From Tragulus kanchil (lineage: Eukaryota > Chordata > Mammalia > Artiodactyla > Tragulidae): a stretch of DNA of 64,000 bases. Numbering within the stretch: position 1 is the stretch's first letter; each line of letters begins with the position of its first letter. This document shows positions 46,358 to 58,560 of this stretch, piece by piece. The DNA is taken from positions 204,754,900 through 204,818,899 of the forward strand of contig JAIOJX010000026.1 of the NCBI GenBank assembly GCA_022376925.1, given 5' to 3'. The position numbers and the translations under genes were made by a program. The notes under the pieces were generated by a model, which saw nothing but the letters and a program-made list of their open reading frames with translations, had not been told where the DNA came from and ran no database searches.

Positions 46358-47382
46358 CTACGTACTCAGTCGTGTCCAACCTATTGCAGCCCCATGGACT
46401 GTAACCACTAGGCTCCCTCTGTCCTTGGGCTTCTCCAGGCAGGAATACTGGAGTAGGTTACCATTTCCTCCTCTAGCACAGCAGTGTAAGGTAACCGGTA
46501 TTCTGCTTTGGGGTGACTCTTGTTCTCTTTGGTTATTCTTGGAGAAACAAGGAAAGGAATAGCCTGAAGGCCCCATGTGGTCTCCTGCAGGGTCTGTAGG
46601 ATTAGTGCGTGGATGATTATTCCAGTTTGTCCCCCAGTGTTGGCTCCACCTTGCTCTTCTGGCTTCAGGTCTGTTCTCAGAGATAGCCAAAAGGGCCTCT
46701 CCTGTTTGTGGCTGTCTCACTGCTGATTAGAAATAATGGTAGTCTGCCTCAGGCTACCTATAGGAAAATAAAGAGAGTTTATAATTTTAATTTGCCTATG
46801 TGGAAAATCAGGACCTTTATCCAAGAAGGGAGCCCAGAAGGTCTTTTTCCACAAGATAGGGCAGATATCCTATCCTGGAAAAGTTAAACTGTGTCAGAAA
46901 TTCTGGAGAGAAGGTAAGGAATGACTGAAGTGCACAGAGATGACAGAAGCAGTGTGCGCTTTGTGGTATGGAGGTTGCCTGGGTTAGAGATGATCTCTGC
47001 GTTGGAACTGGAAGGAAGGAAGAGGGGACTTGGGTCAGGTCTCACTCCCTCAGGAAGAGATCAGTCCACAAGACAAGACAGATGATGCGAGGTAAGCAGG
47101 ACCAGAGTTGCATGTTCATGGTGTGGTTGATTGCTGCTTCATTAAGTAAGGCCACTCTCTCCCAGAATACTAACACACTGTGGAACTCTTTCATCTGAAA
47201 AATGTTTTCAGATGACCAGCTGTGTTTCTTAATCATTAACCTTCCAACGGTTATTACTCTGCCTGAAAGATTAAAGTGAGATATCAGTGTGTTTTGGAGT
47301 CAAGGAGAATAAAATTAGATTACAGAAGGGGAGTAAAATTAGATTACAGATGTTTCTAAAAAAAGTGTTTCTGTGCACAGAA

Positions 47383-47416
<34 letters not shown>

Positions 47417-48194
47417 CTACGTACTCAGTCGTGTCCAACCTATTGCAGCCCCATGGACTGTAACCACTAGGCTCCCTCTGTCCTTGGGCTTCTCCAGGCA
47501 GGAATACTGGAGTAGGTTACCATTTCCTCCTCTAGCACAGCAGTGTAAGGTAACCGGTATTCTGCTTTGGGGTGACTCTTGTTCTCTTTGGTTATTCTTG
47601 GAGAAACAAGGAAAGGAATAGCCTGAAGGCCCCATGTGGTCTCCTGCAGGGTCTGTAGGATTAGTGCGTGGATGATTATTCCAGTTTGTCCCCCAGTGTT
47701 GGCTCCACCTTGCTCTTCTGGCTTCAGGTCTGTTCTCAGAGATAGCCAAAAGGGCCTCTCCTGTTTGTGGCTGTCTCACTGCTGATTAGAAATAATGGTA
47801 GTCTGCCTCAGGCTACCTATAGGAAAATAAAGAGAGTTTATAATTTTAATTTGCCTATGTGGAAAATCAGGACCTTTATCCAAAAAGGGGAGCCCAGAAG
47901 GTCTTTTTCCACAAGATAGGGCAGATATCCTATCCTGGAAAAGTTAAACTGTGTCAGAAATTCTGGAGAGAAGGTAAGGAATGACTGAAGTGCACAGAGA
48001 TGACAGAAGCAGTGTGCGCTTTGTGGTATGGAGGTTGCCTGGGTTAGAGATGATCTCTGCGTTGGAACTGGAAGGAAGGAAGAGGGGACTTGGGTCAGGT
48101 CTCACTCCCTCAGGAAGAGATCAGTCCACAAGACAAGACAGATGATGCGAGGTAAGCAGGACCAGAGTTGCATGTTCATGGTGTGGTTGATTGC
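46073..48194 (+). repeat. Tandem duplication 16 (unit 46073-47133, copy 47134-48194)
   Basis: Period 1,061. It contains a (GT)n microsatellite and a BOV-A2 fragment. Near-identical apart from AAGAAGGGAG against AAAAAGGGGAG. Confidence 0.95.
46360..46480 (-). mobile_element. BOV-A2 fragment with (GT)n upstream (copy 47421-47541)
   Basis: (GT)15 at 46322-46351 leads into TCAGTCGTGTCCAACCTATT, CCATGGACTGTAACCACTAG and GGAATACTGGAGTAGGTTAC, reverse strand. The same unit recurs 1,061 bp on. Confidence 0.88.
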
Positions 48195-50063
48195 TACTTC
48201 TGAGACTACACTCTGGTTTGGGGCAGTCTTGGAGTATGTGGTAGGGCGATGAGAAGACCTGAAGCTCTTGTTTTTAACAGCCTTGTGAAGAGCTGTTAAA
48301 GAGACCAGGACTTTCCAACCCTGAGAAGGTATAGTCACCACCTTCAGATATTTGAAGCACTGTCTTGTCTGAAACACAAGCAATGTGCTTTCCTTGATCC
48401 TAGAGGCCTCCACAGATGAACAGAGCAGCGATAGTCCAACTTCAGCTGAAGAAGGAACAGGGGCTTTTGAGTAATCCTAGTTGTTTAGAGAGAGAATTGT
48501 CCACCTCAGAAGCAGCGCAGTCCTTAGCAGCATGTGGTGGTAAGACATTTCTCAGGTCTGTTATTAAGAGTTTTAGACCTGAATAATGGTTCAGACTGAG
48601 TGACTTTACAATTTTGATATTAAGCTTTTATTCATTAGCAAGTAATTTATAGAGCAACAACTGCTTGCTCATCATTGTTGAAGTCCCTGGATATCCAGTG
48701 GTGAACAAGATCCTAAAGGTCCTATTCTCCTGTAGTTTCCAGTGTGAGGAGAAACTGATGGGGGTTTTTTTGTTTTTTAAAGAATTAATGAACAACCAAA
48801 TTTCCTGTGAAGGAAAAAAAAAATGAAATTGATGTAAGAGCAGTTGATTAGGGTGAAGCTGCCTTGCCTTAGAACAGAGTGCAGAAGAAGAGGGGCAGGT
48901 AGTGAGAAGATACTCAGGAAGAACATGTGAGACAGATACTGCCTCAGGCTACCTATAGGAAAATAAAGAGAGTTTATAATTTTAATTTGCCTATGTGGAA
49001 AATCAGGACCTTTATCCAAGAAGGGAGCCCAGAAGGTCTTTTTCCACAAGATAGGGCAGATATCCTATCCTGGAAAAGTTAAACTGTGTCAGAAATTCTG
49101 GAGAGAAGGTAAGGAATGACTGAAGTGCACAGAGATGACAGAAGCAGTGTGCGCTTTGTGGTATGGAGGTTGCCTGGGTTAGAGATGATCTCTGCGTTGG
49201 AACTGGAAGGAAGGAAGAGGGGACTTGGGTCAGGTCTCACTCCCTCAGGAAGAGATCAGTCCACAAGACAAGACAGATGATGCGAGGTAAGCAGGACCAG
49301 AGTTGCATGTTCATGGTGTGGTTGATTGCTACTTCTGAGACTACACTCTGGTTTGGGGCAGTCTTGGAGTATGTGGTAGGGCGATGAGAAGACCTGAAGC
49401 TCTTGTTTTTAACAGCCTTGTGAAGAGCTGTTAAAGAGACCAGGACTTTCCAACCCTGAGAAGGTATAGTCACCACCTTCAGATATTTGAAGCACTGTCT
49501 TGTCTGAAACACAAGCAATGTGCTTTCCTTGATCCTAGAGGCCTCCACAGATGAACAGAGCAGCGATAGTCCAACTTCAGCTGAAGAAGGAACAGGGGCT
49601 TTTGAGTAATCCTAGTTGTTTAGAGAGAGAATTGTCCACCTCAGAAGCAGCGCAGTCCTTAGCAGCATGTGGTGGTAAGACATTTCTCAGGTCTGTTATT
49701 AAGAGTTTTAGACCTGAATAATGGTTCAGACTGAGTGACTTTACAATTTTGATATTAAGCTTTTATTCATTAGCAAGTAATTTATAGAGCAACAACTGCT
49801 TGCTCATCATTGTTGAAGTCCCTGGATATCCAGTGGTGAACAAGATCCTAAAGGTCCTATTCTCCTGTAGTTTCCAGTGTGAGGAGAAACTGATGGGGGT
49901 TTTTTTGTTTTTTAAAGAATTAATGAACAACCAAATTTCCTGTGAAGGAAAAAAAAAATGAAATTGATGTAAGAGCAGTTGATTAGGGTGAAGCTGCCTT
50001 GCCTTAGAACAGAGTGCAGAAGAAGAGGGGCAGGTAGTGAGAAGATACTCAGGAAGAACATGT
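47803..50063 (+). repeat. Tandem duplication 17 (unit 47803-48938, copy 48939-50063)
   Basis: Period 1,136. It chains with duplication 16, giving three copies of the segment at about 46742-47130, 47803-48190 and 48939-49327. Confidence 0.95.
48650..48765 (-). mobile_element. Probable L2 fragment (copy about 49786-49900)
   Basis: CCAGTGGTGAACAAGATCCT, AGGTCCTATTCTCCTGTAGT resemble the reverse L2 3' end. Confidence 0.5.
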
Positions 50064-51009
50064 AGACGGAAGCCACAGCTAATATTTTTAAAAAGCAATC
50101 CAGAGCTTAGGGTGTTCAGAAAACAGGAAGAAAAGAAAAATCCACTGTGGCCAAAGCACAGCACTTGAAGCAGGAGTGGCAAGAGGTGAAATCAGAGAGG
50201 GGTGGGGCGGGTCGCCTAGACCCTTGGAGGCCATGGGAAGCCTTCTGGAGCTTAGATTTCATCCTAAGAGGCAGTGAAAAGACACAGTCGGTTCTGAACT
50301 TTGAAAAGGTTACCCCAGCTGCTGCTTAGAAAATAGACTTTGAGGAAATAAGGAAACACCCTGGCCATGGCTGAGTTCTAAGGAAAGAGATGTTGCCTTG
50401 CACCAGGGTGGTAGCCAGAGGTAGAAAGAATGTTGGATGTACTGTGGAGGCACAGCAAGCAGGACTTGCTGATGCATGGGAGAGTGAGGCTAGAGAGAGA
50501 GAAAGGCGACCCAGATGACTCCATGGCTTTTTCATTGAACAACCAAGTGGATGGTGGTATGCACTTAGATGGGAAGAATTAGAGTTTAGGAGATGTAGGG
50601 AGAGTATTATTTTGGCCAAGTAAATTTTGAGATGTCTTTTAAACATCCAAGTGGTGATGTCAAACATCTAGTTTATATACATGGATTTGGAGATCAGAGT
50701 ATCATCAGAATACAAATTTTATTTAAAAGGGTAAGTCTAAAATCATCCCATAGAAGGGATTAGGATTCAGAGAGGAGGGCTGGAGTATTTTAAAAACTGT
50801 AGGCATCAGAAAAGCAGGGAGAAAGCAGTGTAGTCAGGGAAGGAACGACCAGTCAGGCAAGAAGAAAATTAAGCCCTCTGGGTTTCTAGAAATTAAAAGA
50901 GTGCTTTAAGAATGAGTGAGGCATCACTGTGTCTAATGCTGCCAAGAGACTGAACAAGATGAAAGCAGAGAATTGAATCTAGCAAACTGGTGACTTTGAA
51001 AGAATAAAT
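50064..51009 (+). other. Unique STX7 intronic stretch, possibly an ancient repeat
   Basis: Phrases such as CACCAGGGTGGTAGCCAGAG, CAGATGACTCCATGGCTTTT, TTTTGAGATGTCTTTTAAAC and ATCCAAGTGGTGATGTC look like a common old mammalian interspersed repeat. I cannot name the family with confidence. Confidence 0.45.
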
Positions 51010-53210
51010 CCCTGGCTATATTCCAGGGATACAAAGCTGGTTCAACCTCCGCAAATCAGGCCATGTGATGCATACACCGCATTAACATTGTGAACAATAA
51101 AAATCATATGATCATTTCAATAAATGGAGAAAAAACATTTGACAGTATTTAACATCCATTTGTGACAAAAACTCTCAACAAAGATGGGTATGGAGGGAAT
51201 TTACTTCAATATATTAATGTCCATGTATGACAAGCCTGCTGCTAATGTCATATTCAATGATGAAAAACTAAAGTTTTTTCCTCTAAGGTCAGGAACAAGA
51301 CAGGAACTCCCCTTATTGCTACTTCCTTTTAAAAGTGTTGCAAGTCCTAGACAGAGCATTTAGGCAAGAGAAATAAATAAAAGACATCCCAACTGCAAAG
51401 GAAGAAGTAAAAAAAAAAAAAAAAAAAACCTGGTGGAATTAATATAAAAATACAGATAGAACTGATATAAACAAATTTAGTGATGTTACAGGTTACAAAA
51501 TCAGTATGTTGCGTTTTTGTACACTAATAACAAACTGTCAGAAAGAGAAATTAAGAAAATTCCATTTACAGTTGTGTCAGAAAGGAATAAATTTAACCAG
51601 AGACGTATGTTGAAAAATACCATTAAGGAAAGAAATTGAAGGAGACACAAATGAAAAGATATCCCATGCTCATGGATCGGAAGAATTAATATTATGTCCA
51701 TACTGCCCACAGTAATGTACAGATTCAGTGTAATCCCTATCAAAATTACAATGGTATTTTTCACAGTTTTAAAATGTGTGTGGAACCACAAAAGACCCTG
51801 ACTAGCCAAAGCAATCTTGAAAATAAATAAGAACAAAGCTGAAGTCATCATGCTGTCTGATTTCAAGCTCTCTTACAGAGCTATGGTAATTGAAACAGTA
51901 TGATATTGGCATTGAAAATAGACACATAGCTCAATGAAAAAGAGAAGAGCGGGCTTCTCTGCTGGTCCAGTGGATAAGGACACCGCCTTGCAGTGCAAGG
52001 GGCGCCGGTTCCATCCCTGGCCTGGGAAGATCCCACGTGCCGCGGAGCGGCTGGACCGATGTGTCCAATTACCGAGGAGCTCTGGAGCGCATGCGCCCAG
52101 AGCCGCCGCTCTGTGACGACAGAGGCCTCCGCGATGGGAGGCCCACAGGAGCCGAAGAACAAAGACATGAAAATAGAGAAATGAAAGACCAATGGCAGTG
52201 GCCCGCCCGCTCTCCTTCCTCCCCAGCCCGACTCCCGCCCAAAATAAATAAATAAATAAAGAGAAGAGCAAGCCAAGAATATACAGTAGAAAAGCCAAGA
52301 ATATACAATAGAAAAATGACAGTTATATCAATAAGTTTTGTTGGGAAAACTGGACAGACACATGGAAAACAATGAAACAGGACCACTTTATTACACTAAT
52401 ACACAAAAATTAACTCAGAATGGATTAAACTTGAGCATAAGACCTGAAACTATGCAATTCCTAGAAGAAAGCATAGGTGGTCATCTTCTTCACATAGATC
52501 TTAGCAATGATTTTTTGAATTTGACAACAAAAGTGAAAACAACAAAAACAAGTGGGACTACATTAAATTACACCACACAGCAAAAGGAAACCAAAAAAGA
52601 CAAGAAATAGCAGGTGTCGGCGACAATATGGAGGAAATAGCAACCCTCATACACTGTTGGTGGGAATGTAAATTGATGAAGCCACTATGGAAAACTGTAT
52701 TGGAGGTTCCACAAAAAATTAAAAGTAGAATTACCGTATGATCTAGCAGTTGTACACCTGGTTTTTTATCCAAAGGAAACAGAAATACTAGCTTGAAAGT
52801 TTATCTGCACCCCTATGTTCATTACAGCATTGTTGGCAATACCCAAGTTATGGAAGCAAGCTGTGTCCAGTGGATGAGTAGATAAAGAGGATGTGGTGGA
52901 TAGATAGGTAGATAGACACAGTGGAATATTATTCAGCCATGTTAAAAAAAAATGAAATGTTGCCATTTGTGACCACATGGATAGACCTCAAGGGCACTGT
53001 GTTAAGTGAAAGAGAAAAGACAAATACTGTATCATCCTTCTTGTATGTGGAATCTAAAAGAAAAAAATACCCAAACCAAAGAAAAAAAAAAACCCCTAAG
53101 TTTCTGCATATGGAGAACAGATTGGTGGCTGTCATGGGTCGAGGGTAGAAGTGAGTGAAGAGGGGAGTCAAAAGGCAAAAATATATTTTGTAATTAAAGG
53201 TAATGTACAA
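51010..53210 (+). mobile_element. 5'-truncated L1 (ORF2 RT part to 3' end), interrupted by a SINE
   Basis: Successive L1 ORF2 landmarks in order: TTCCAGGGATACAAAGCTGG, ATAAATGGAGAAAAAACATT, TGTCATATTCAATGATGAAA, GTCAGGAACAAGACAGGAAC, ATTACAATGGTATTTTTCAC, CTCATACACTGTTGGTGGGA, TGTTCATTACAGCATTGTTG, GAATATTATTCAGCCATG, TTGTATGTGGAATCTAAAAG. An A19 run at about 51410-51428 and the SINE at 51951-52259 break it. All reading frames are disrupted, so it is dead. Confidence 0.85.
51951..52259 (+). mobile_element. CHR-related tRNA-Glu SINE inserted in an L1
   Basis: Plus strand, from GGGCTTCTCTGCTGGTCCAG to (AAAT)n. Target duplication AGAGAAGAGC at 51941-51950 and 52260-52269. L1 ORF2 sequence continues on both sides, so the insertion is nested and younger than the L1. 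Confidence 0.9.
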
Positions 53211-53504
53211 ATTTTGATCATTCAAAAAAAGAAGAAAGAAAGGTGGTGTTCTATCCATGTTCCAAGTGTAGATGGAGAAAGACATGCAGAGAGATCGGCC
53301 TCTTCCATTAAAGAGACTTCCCAGCATCCTCTCATCTCCGCATATATTATTGACCAGGATTTAGACAGAGTCACAGTACTATACCCACTGCCAGGAAGGC
53401 TGAAAGCATCTTTTAGCTGGATTGCAGTGTGCTCACTTTAAACAGAGATTGCTCCATTTGAGAGAGAAGGGAGAAATCAATATTTTATGAAGCAACTATT
53501 AAAC

Positions 53505-55716
53505 TCTGCCATAGAAGCAGAAAGAGGGGCAAAGAAAATATGCATTTAGTTTTTCACTACAAAAGGGAGGTTCTGGTGAGGGTACACTAGTGAAAGAACT
53601 GTCCTTGAAGGTGAGAGGCAATGGGGAATGGACCACTCATGAATCGTTTGCCTTTTTGTACACTGTACAGATTTGTTGCACAGTGTGTTGTGAACTCGAA
53701 ATTTAATAGGTAAAAATGGAAAGTTTCTGAGTTGCTGAACGAAATAGGAGACACAGGCCTCAGATAGTGGGAGGGAAAGCTGTTAAAAGTTTATGGGAAG
53801 AAGAGAAAGTGAACTGCTTGAAATTTTGACAGTTGAGAGAATGGGTGTACCAGGGAAGCAGAAAAAGGTTGTATAGCAAGATGAGTACTTGTGTGGGGTT
53901 TGGGGTCATGAATTTAGTGAAATGAGTCATCACTGTGTATTTTTTAAATTCTGAGCTTAAATGTTTAATGATGGGAAGTTTAGATTTTGGTAGAGCAAAC
54001 TACTGCTAAAAATCTAACCTGCCAACCAGTGTGCATTACTGATGAGGGCTCTGCAGAAATCACGTGGAAGTGAAAGAGAGAAGTGTGAAATTTCATTTCA
54101 CTTTTTCCCCCATCTGGTAATGCTAATAATACTAGATGCGACTGAATAAGATGGTACTTTGCACCGTATATAGGTGTTTCTCCTCATACTACATTTGCAT
54201 CTTTTGAATTTGTGTCAATACAAATTGTCTAATTTTACAAAGTAAATCTAAAGTGAAGATGCTGTAAGTAAGGTAATATCCTTGTATTTAGAATATGTGC
54301 ATGTGTTCAACTAAAGCTGAAGTCTTTCTGAGTATTGCAGTGGGAAAATATTAGTTTCAATCAAGATCAGTGAAAACTTGTAAAATATTGAGTTGTATTG
54401 TTTACTTTATACCAAAAATAGCAATCAGAAGACTTTTGATTCTTGGAGGAACCCAAAAATAACATTTAGTAAGAGTAGAATTTTGTGAGTTTTCAAAAGA
54501 ATATTCCAGTGGTTCTGTTTTTCAAAAGTAGGATAGATGAAACAAAATGTTTTGAAACTTAAATGGTATTTTTCTCTATTAAGCTACTTTTTATTAAAAG
54601 AGAGCAAGGTTTTATTTTCTGCCATAGAAGCAGAAAGAGGCAAAGAAAATATGCATTTAGTTTTTCACTACAAAAGGGAGGTTCTGGTGAGGGTACACTA
54701 GTGAAAGAACTGTCCTTGAAGGTGAGAGGCAATGGGGAATGGACCACTCATGAATCGTTTGCCTTTTTGTACACTGTACAGATTTGTTGCACAGTGTGTT
54801 GTGAACTCGAAATTTAATAGGTAAAAATGGAAAGTTTCTGAGTTGCTGAACGAAATAGGAGACACAGGCCTCAGATAGTGGGAGGGAAAGCTGTTAAAAG
54901 TTTATGGGAAGAAGAGAAAGTGAACTGCTTGAAATTTTGACAGTTGAGAGAATGGGTGTACCAGGGAAGCAGAAAAAGGTTGTATAGCAAGATGAGTACT
55001 TGTGTGGGGTTTGGGGTCATGAATTTAGTGAAATGAGTCATCACTGTGTATTTTTTAAATTCTGAGCTTAAATGTTTAATGATGGGAAGTTTAGATTTTG
55101 GTAGAGCAAACTACTGCTAAAAATCTAACCTGCCAACCAGTGTGCATTACTGATGAGGGCTCTGCAGAAATCACGTGGAAGTGAAAGAGAGAAGTGTGAA
55201 ATTTCATTTCACTTTTTCCCCCATCTGGTAATGCTAATAATACTAGATGCGACTGAATAAGATGGTACTTTGCACCGTATATAGGTGTTTCTCCTCATAC
55301 TACATTTGCATCTTTTGAATTTGTGTCAATACAAATTGTCTAATTTTACAAAGTAAATCTAAAGTGAAGATGCTGTAAGTAAGGTAATATCCTTGTATTT
55401 AGAATATGTGCATGTGTTCAACTAAAGCTGAAGTCTTTCTGAGTATTGCAGTGGGAAAATATTAGTTTCAATCAAGATCAGTGAAAACTTGTAAAATATT
55501 GAGTTGTATTGTTTACTTTATACCAAAAATAGCAATCAGAAGACTTTTGATTCTTGGAGGAACCCAAAAATAACATTTAGTAAGAGTAGAATTTTGTGAG
55601 TTTTCAAAAGAATATTCCAGTGGTTCTGTTTTTCAAAAAGTAGGATAGATGAAACAAAATGTTTTGAAACTTAAATGGTATTTTTCTCTCTATTAAGCTA
55701 CTTTTTTATTAAAAAT
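53505..55716 (+). repeat. Tandem duplication 18 (unit 53505-54617, copy 54618-55716)
   Basis: Period 1,113. Differences cluster at both sides of the junction: GAGGGGCAAAG against GAGGCAAAG at the copy-two start; CTCTATTAAG against CTCTCTATTAAG at the copy-one end. Confidence 0.95.
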
Positions 55717-55725
55717 GATCTGTGA

Positions 55726-56060
55726 GGCTTCCCCTGGTGGTCCAGTGGGTAAGGAAACCGCCTTGCAGTGCAAGGGGCGCCGGTTCGATCCCTGGCCTGG
55801 GAAGATCCCACGTGCTGCGAAGTGGCTGGAGTGATGTGTCCAGTTACCGAGCCAGAGCTCTGGAGCGCATGTGCCCAGAGCCAGAGCTCTGCAGTGACAG
55901 ATGCAACCGCGATGGGAGGCCCACAGGAGCCAAAGAACAAAGACGGATGAAAATGGAGAAATGAAAGACCAATAGAAGTGGCCCGCCAACTCTCCTCCCT
56001 CCCGAACCCGACCTCCGCCCAAAATAAATAAATAAATAAATCTTAAAAAAAAAAAAAAAT
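55726..56060 (+). mobile_element. CHR-related tRNA-Glu SINE (second copy at 56878-57211)
   Basis: Plus strand. Intact Pol III boxes: A-box-like TGGTCCAGTGG and B-box GGTTCGATCCC. The body ends in (AAAT)n and A14. ATCTGT flanks both sides as a short possible target duplication. An identical copy at 56878-57211 comes from tandem duplication 19. Confidence 0.88.
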
Positions 56061-56234
56061 CTGTAGTGTTATTTCTTTGCTTTACTCATAACATATTTAA
56101 ACTAGATTAGAATAGTATAATTTATATTAAACATAAAATATTCAAATATTGGAAATATAAGGTATATTGGAAATAAAATTATATTAATATCACTTTCAAA
56201 GTATACATGAGTGAATGAGTGAGTGAGTGAAATC

Positions 56235-56432
56235 TACTCAGTTGTGTCCACCTGTTTGCGACCCCTTGGACTGTAGCCAGTCAGGCTCCTCTGTCCATGG
56301 GATTCTTCAGGCAAGAATACTGGAGTGAGTTGTCATGCCCTTCTCCATGGGATCTTCCCAACCCAGGGACTGAATTCAGGTCTCCCACATTGCAGGAGGA
56401 TTCTTTACCATCTGAACCGTCAGGGAAGCCCA
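56235..56432 (-). mobile_element. BOV-A2 SINE (second copy 57387-57584)
   Basis: TCAGTTGTGTCCACCTGTTT, CCTTGGACTGTAGCCAGTCA, head GAACCGTCAGGGAAGCCC, reverse strand; preceded by (GAGT)n. Confidence 0.9.
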
Positions 56433-58239
56433 AGTGTATGTAGTAAATAGGTATAATAAACCAGAGCTTCATTAGAGATTTCTCTGTGGAGCATTTAAAA
56501 TGATTAAGAAACCTGGTTTTATCCTAAGGGAGAAAGTGTTCTGTTGACTCACAGTTAGCAAGGTGTTTGTGCTTCACCCTGACAGTATTCTCCATCACTG
56601 GTCCTTGCCCGAAAATGGCATTAAGTCTTCTCAGTGCAGCATCAGTGAAAACTTGTAAAATATTGAGTTGTATTTTTTTTCTAGCAATCAGAAGACTTTT
56701 GATTCTTGGAGGAACCCAAAAATAACATTTAGTAAGAGTAGAATTTTGTGAGTTTTCAAAAGAATATTCCAGTGGTTCTGTTTTTCAAAAAGTAGGATAG
56801 ATGAAACAAAATGTTTTGAAACTTAAATGGTATTTTTCTCTCTATTAAGCTACTTTTTTATTAAAAATGATCTGTGAGGCTTCCCCTGGTGGTCCAGTGG
56901 GTAAGGAAACCGCCTTGCAGTGCAAGGGGCGCCGGTTCGATCCCTGGCCTGGGAAGATCCCACGTGCTGCGAAGTGGCTGGAGTGATGTGTCCAGTTACC
57001 GAGCCAGAGCTCTGGAGCGCATGTGCCCAGAGCCAGAGCTCTGCAGTGACAGATGCAACCGCGATGGGAGGCCCACAGGAGCCAAAGAACAAAGACGGAT
57101 GAAAATGGAGAAATGAAAGACCAATAGAAGTGGCCCGCCAACTCTCCTCCCTCCCGAACCCGACCTCCGCCCAAAATAAATAAATAAATAAATCTTAAAA
57201 AAAAAAAAAAATCTGTAGTGTTATTTCTTTGCTTTACTCATAACATATTTAAACTAGATTAGAATAGTATAATTTATATTAAACATAAAATATTCAAATA
57301 TTGGAAATATAAGGTATATTGGAAATAAAATTATATTAATATCACTTTCAAAGTATACATGAGTGAATGAGTGAGTGAGTGAAATCTACTCAGTTGTGTC
57401 CACCTGTTTGCGACCCCTTGGACTGTAGCCAGTCAGGCTCCTCTGTCCATGGGATTCTTCAGGCAAGAATACTGGAGTGAGTTGTCATGCCCTTCTCCAT
57501 GGGATCTTCCCAACCCAGGGACTGAATTCAGGTCTCCCACATTGCAGGAGGATTCTTTACCATCTGAACCGTCAGGGAAGCCCAAGTGTATGTAGTAAAT
57601 AGGTATAATAAACCAGAGCTTCATTAGAGATTTCTCTGTGGAGCATTTAAAATGATTAAGAAACCTGGTTTTATCCTAAGGGAGAAAGTGTTCTGTTGAC
57701 TCACAGTTAGCAAGGTGTTTGTGCTTCACCCTGACAGTATTCTCCATCACTGGTCCTTGCCCGAAAATGGCATTAAGTCTTTCTCAGTGCAGCATTTTAG
57801 GCAACCATTCCCAGTAGACTGAAGTCGACATACAAATAAAACTGATTATTGTTCAAAGTCTAGAAGATCATAGTTCATCAAAGACATGCTTAGATTTAGT
57901 TCTCAAACTTTAGATTTATTTCTCATTTAGATTTAGTTCTCAAGTTTTTTTTTTTTTTTTTTTTAAAGCAGTACCATTTTCCTTAGCAGCCTCAGGAAAG
58001 GAGATATACACTGGTTTGCCCTTTAACGTCTATATTTGGTTAGACATCCTACCTCTGATGTATAGGGCAAGGATAAACAAGTCTCTGTGTGTTGAAAAGG
58101 CTTGAGCCTATTATATGAAGTGAAACAGAGTAGGGGATTTTACACAGCCCCTTTATCCTGGCACAAACGCACTCAGTTCTGAGAAATGGATTCTGGACAC
58201 ACAAAATACTCAGAGAGACCTCACGTTTTTGAAATGTGT

Positions 58240-58435
58240 GTTTGTCACTCAGTCTTGTCCAACACTTTGCAACCCCGTGAATGTTACCCTGTCAGGCTCC
58301 TCTGTCCATGGAATTCTCCAGGCAAGCATATTGGAGTGGATTGCTGTTCCCTTCTCCAGGGGATTTTCCTAACCCAGGGATCAAACCCGCGTCTCCCACA
58401 TTGCAGGCAGATTCTTTACCATCTGAGACACCATG
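58240..58435 (-). mobile_element. BOV-A2 SINE (second copy 59387-59582)
   Basis: TCACTCAGTCTTGTCCAACA, TGTCCATGGAATTCTCCAGG, GGGATCAAACCCGCGTCTCC, reverse strand. Confidence 0.9.
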
Positions 58436-58521
58436 TTTTTGAAAGAAGCAGATTATATATTGGTATTCCATTGCATAATTAAAGATATATTTTTAACTTT
58501 TAAAAACAGAAGTATTATATA

Positions 58522-58557
<36 letters not shown>
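58522..58557. repeat. (CA)n microsatellite (second copy about 59669-59706)
   Basis: About 18 uninterrupted CA units. The duplicate 1,147 bp on is of very similar length, which a real old duplication would be unlikely to keep. Confidence 0.92.

Positions 58558-58560
<3 letters not shown>

Larger units (their letters stand above)
55477..57795 (+). repeat. Tandem duplication 19 (unit 55477-56640, copy 56641-57795)
   Basis: Period 1,164, falling to 1,152 after a 12-base loss at the start of copy two (TTGTATTTTTTTTCTAGC). It chains with duplication 18. It duplicates a CHR-related SINE and a BOV-A2 together with their insertion sites. Confidence 0.95.

Noticed and set aside
8238..57174. Recurrent frames containing GPPIAVAS and HVGSSQARD
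   Set aside because: Translations of the CHR-related SINE copies.
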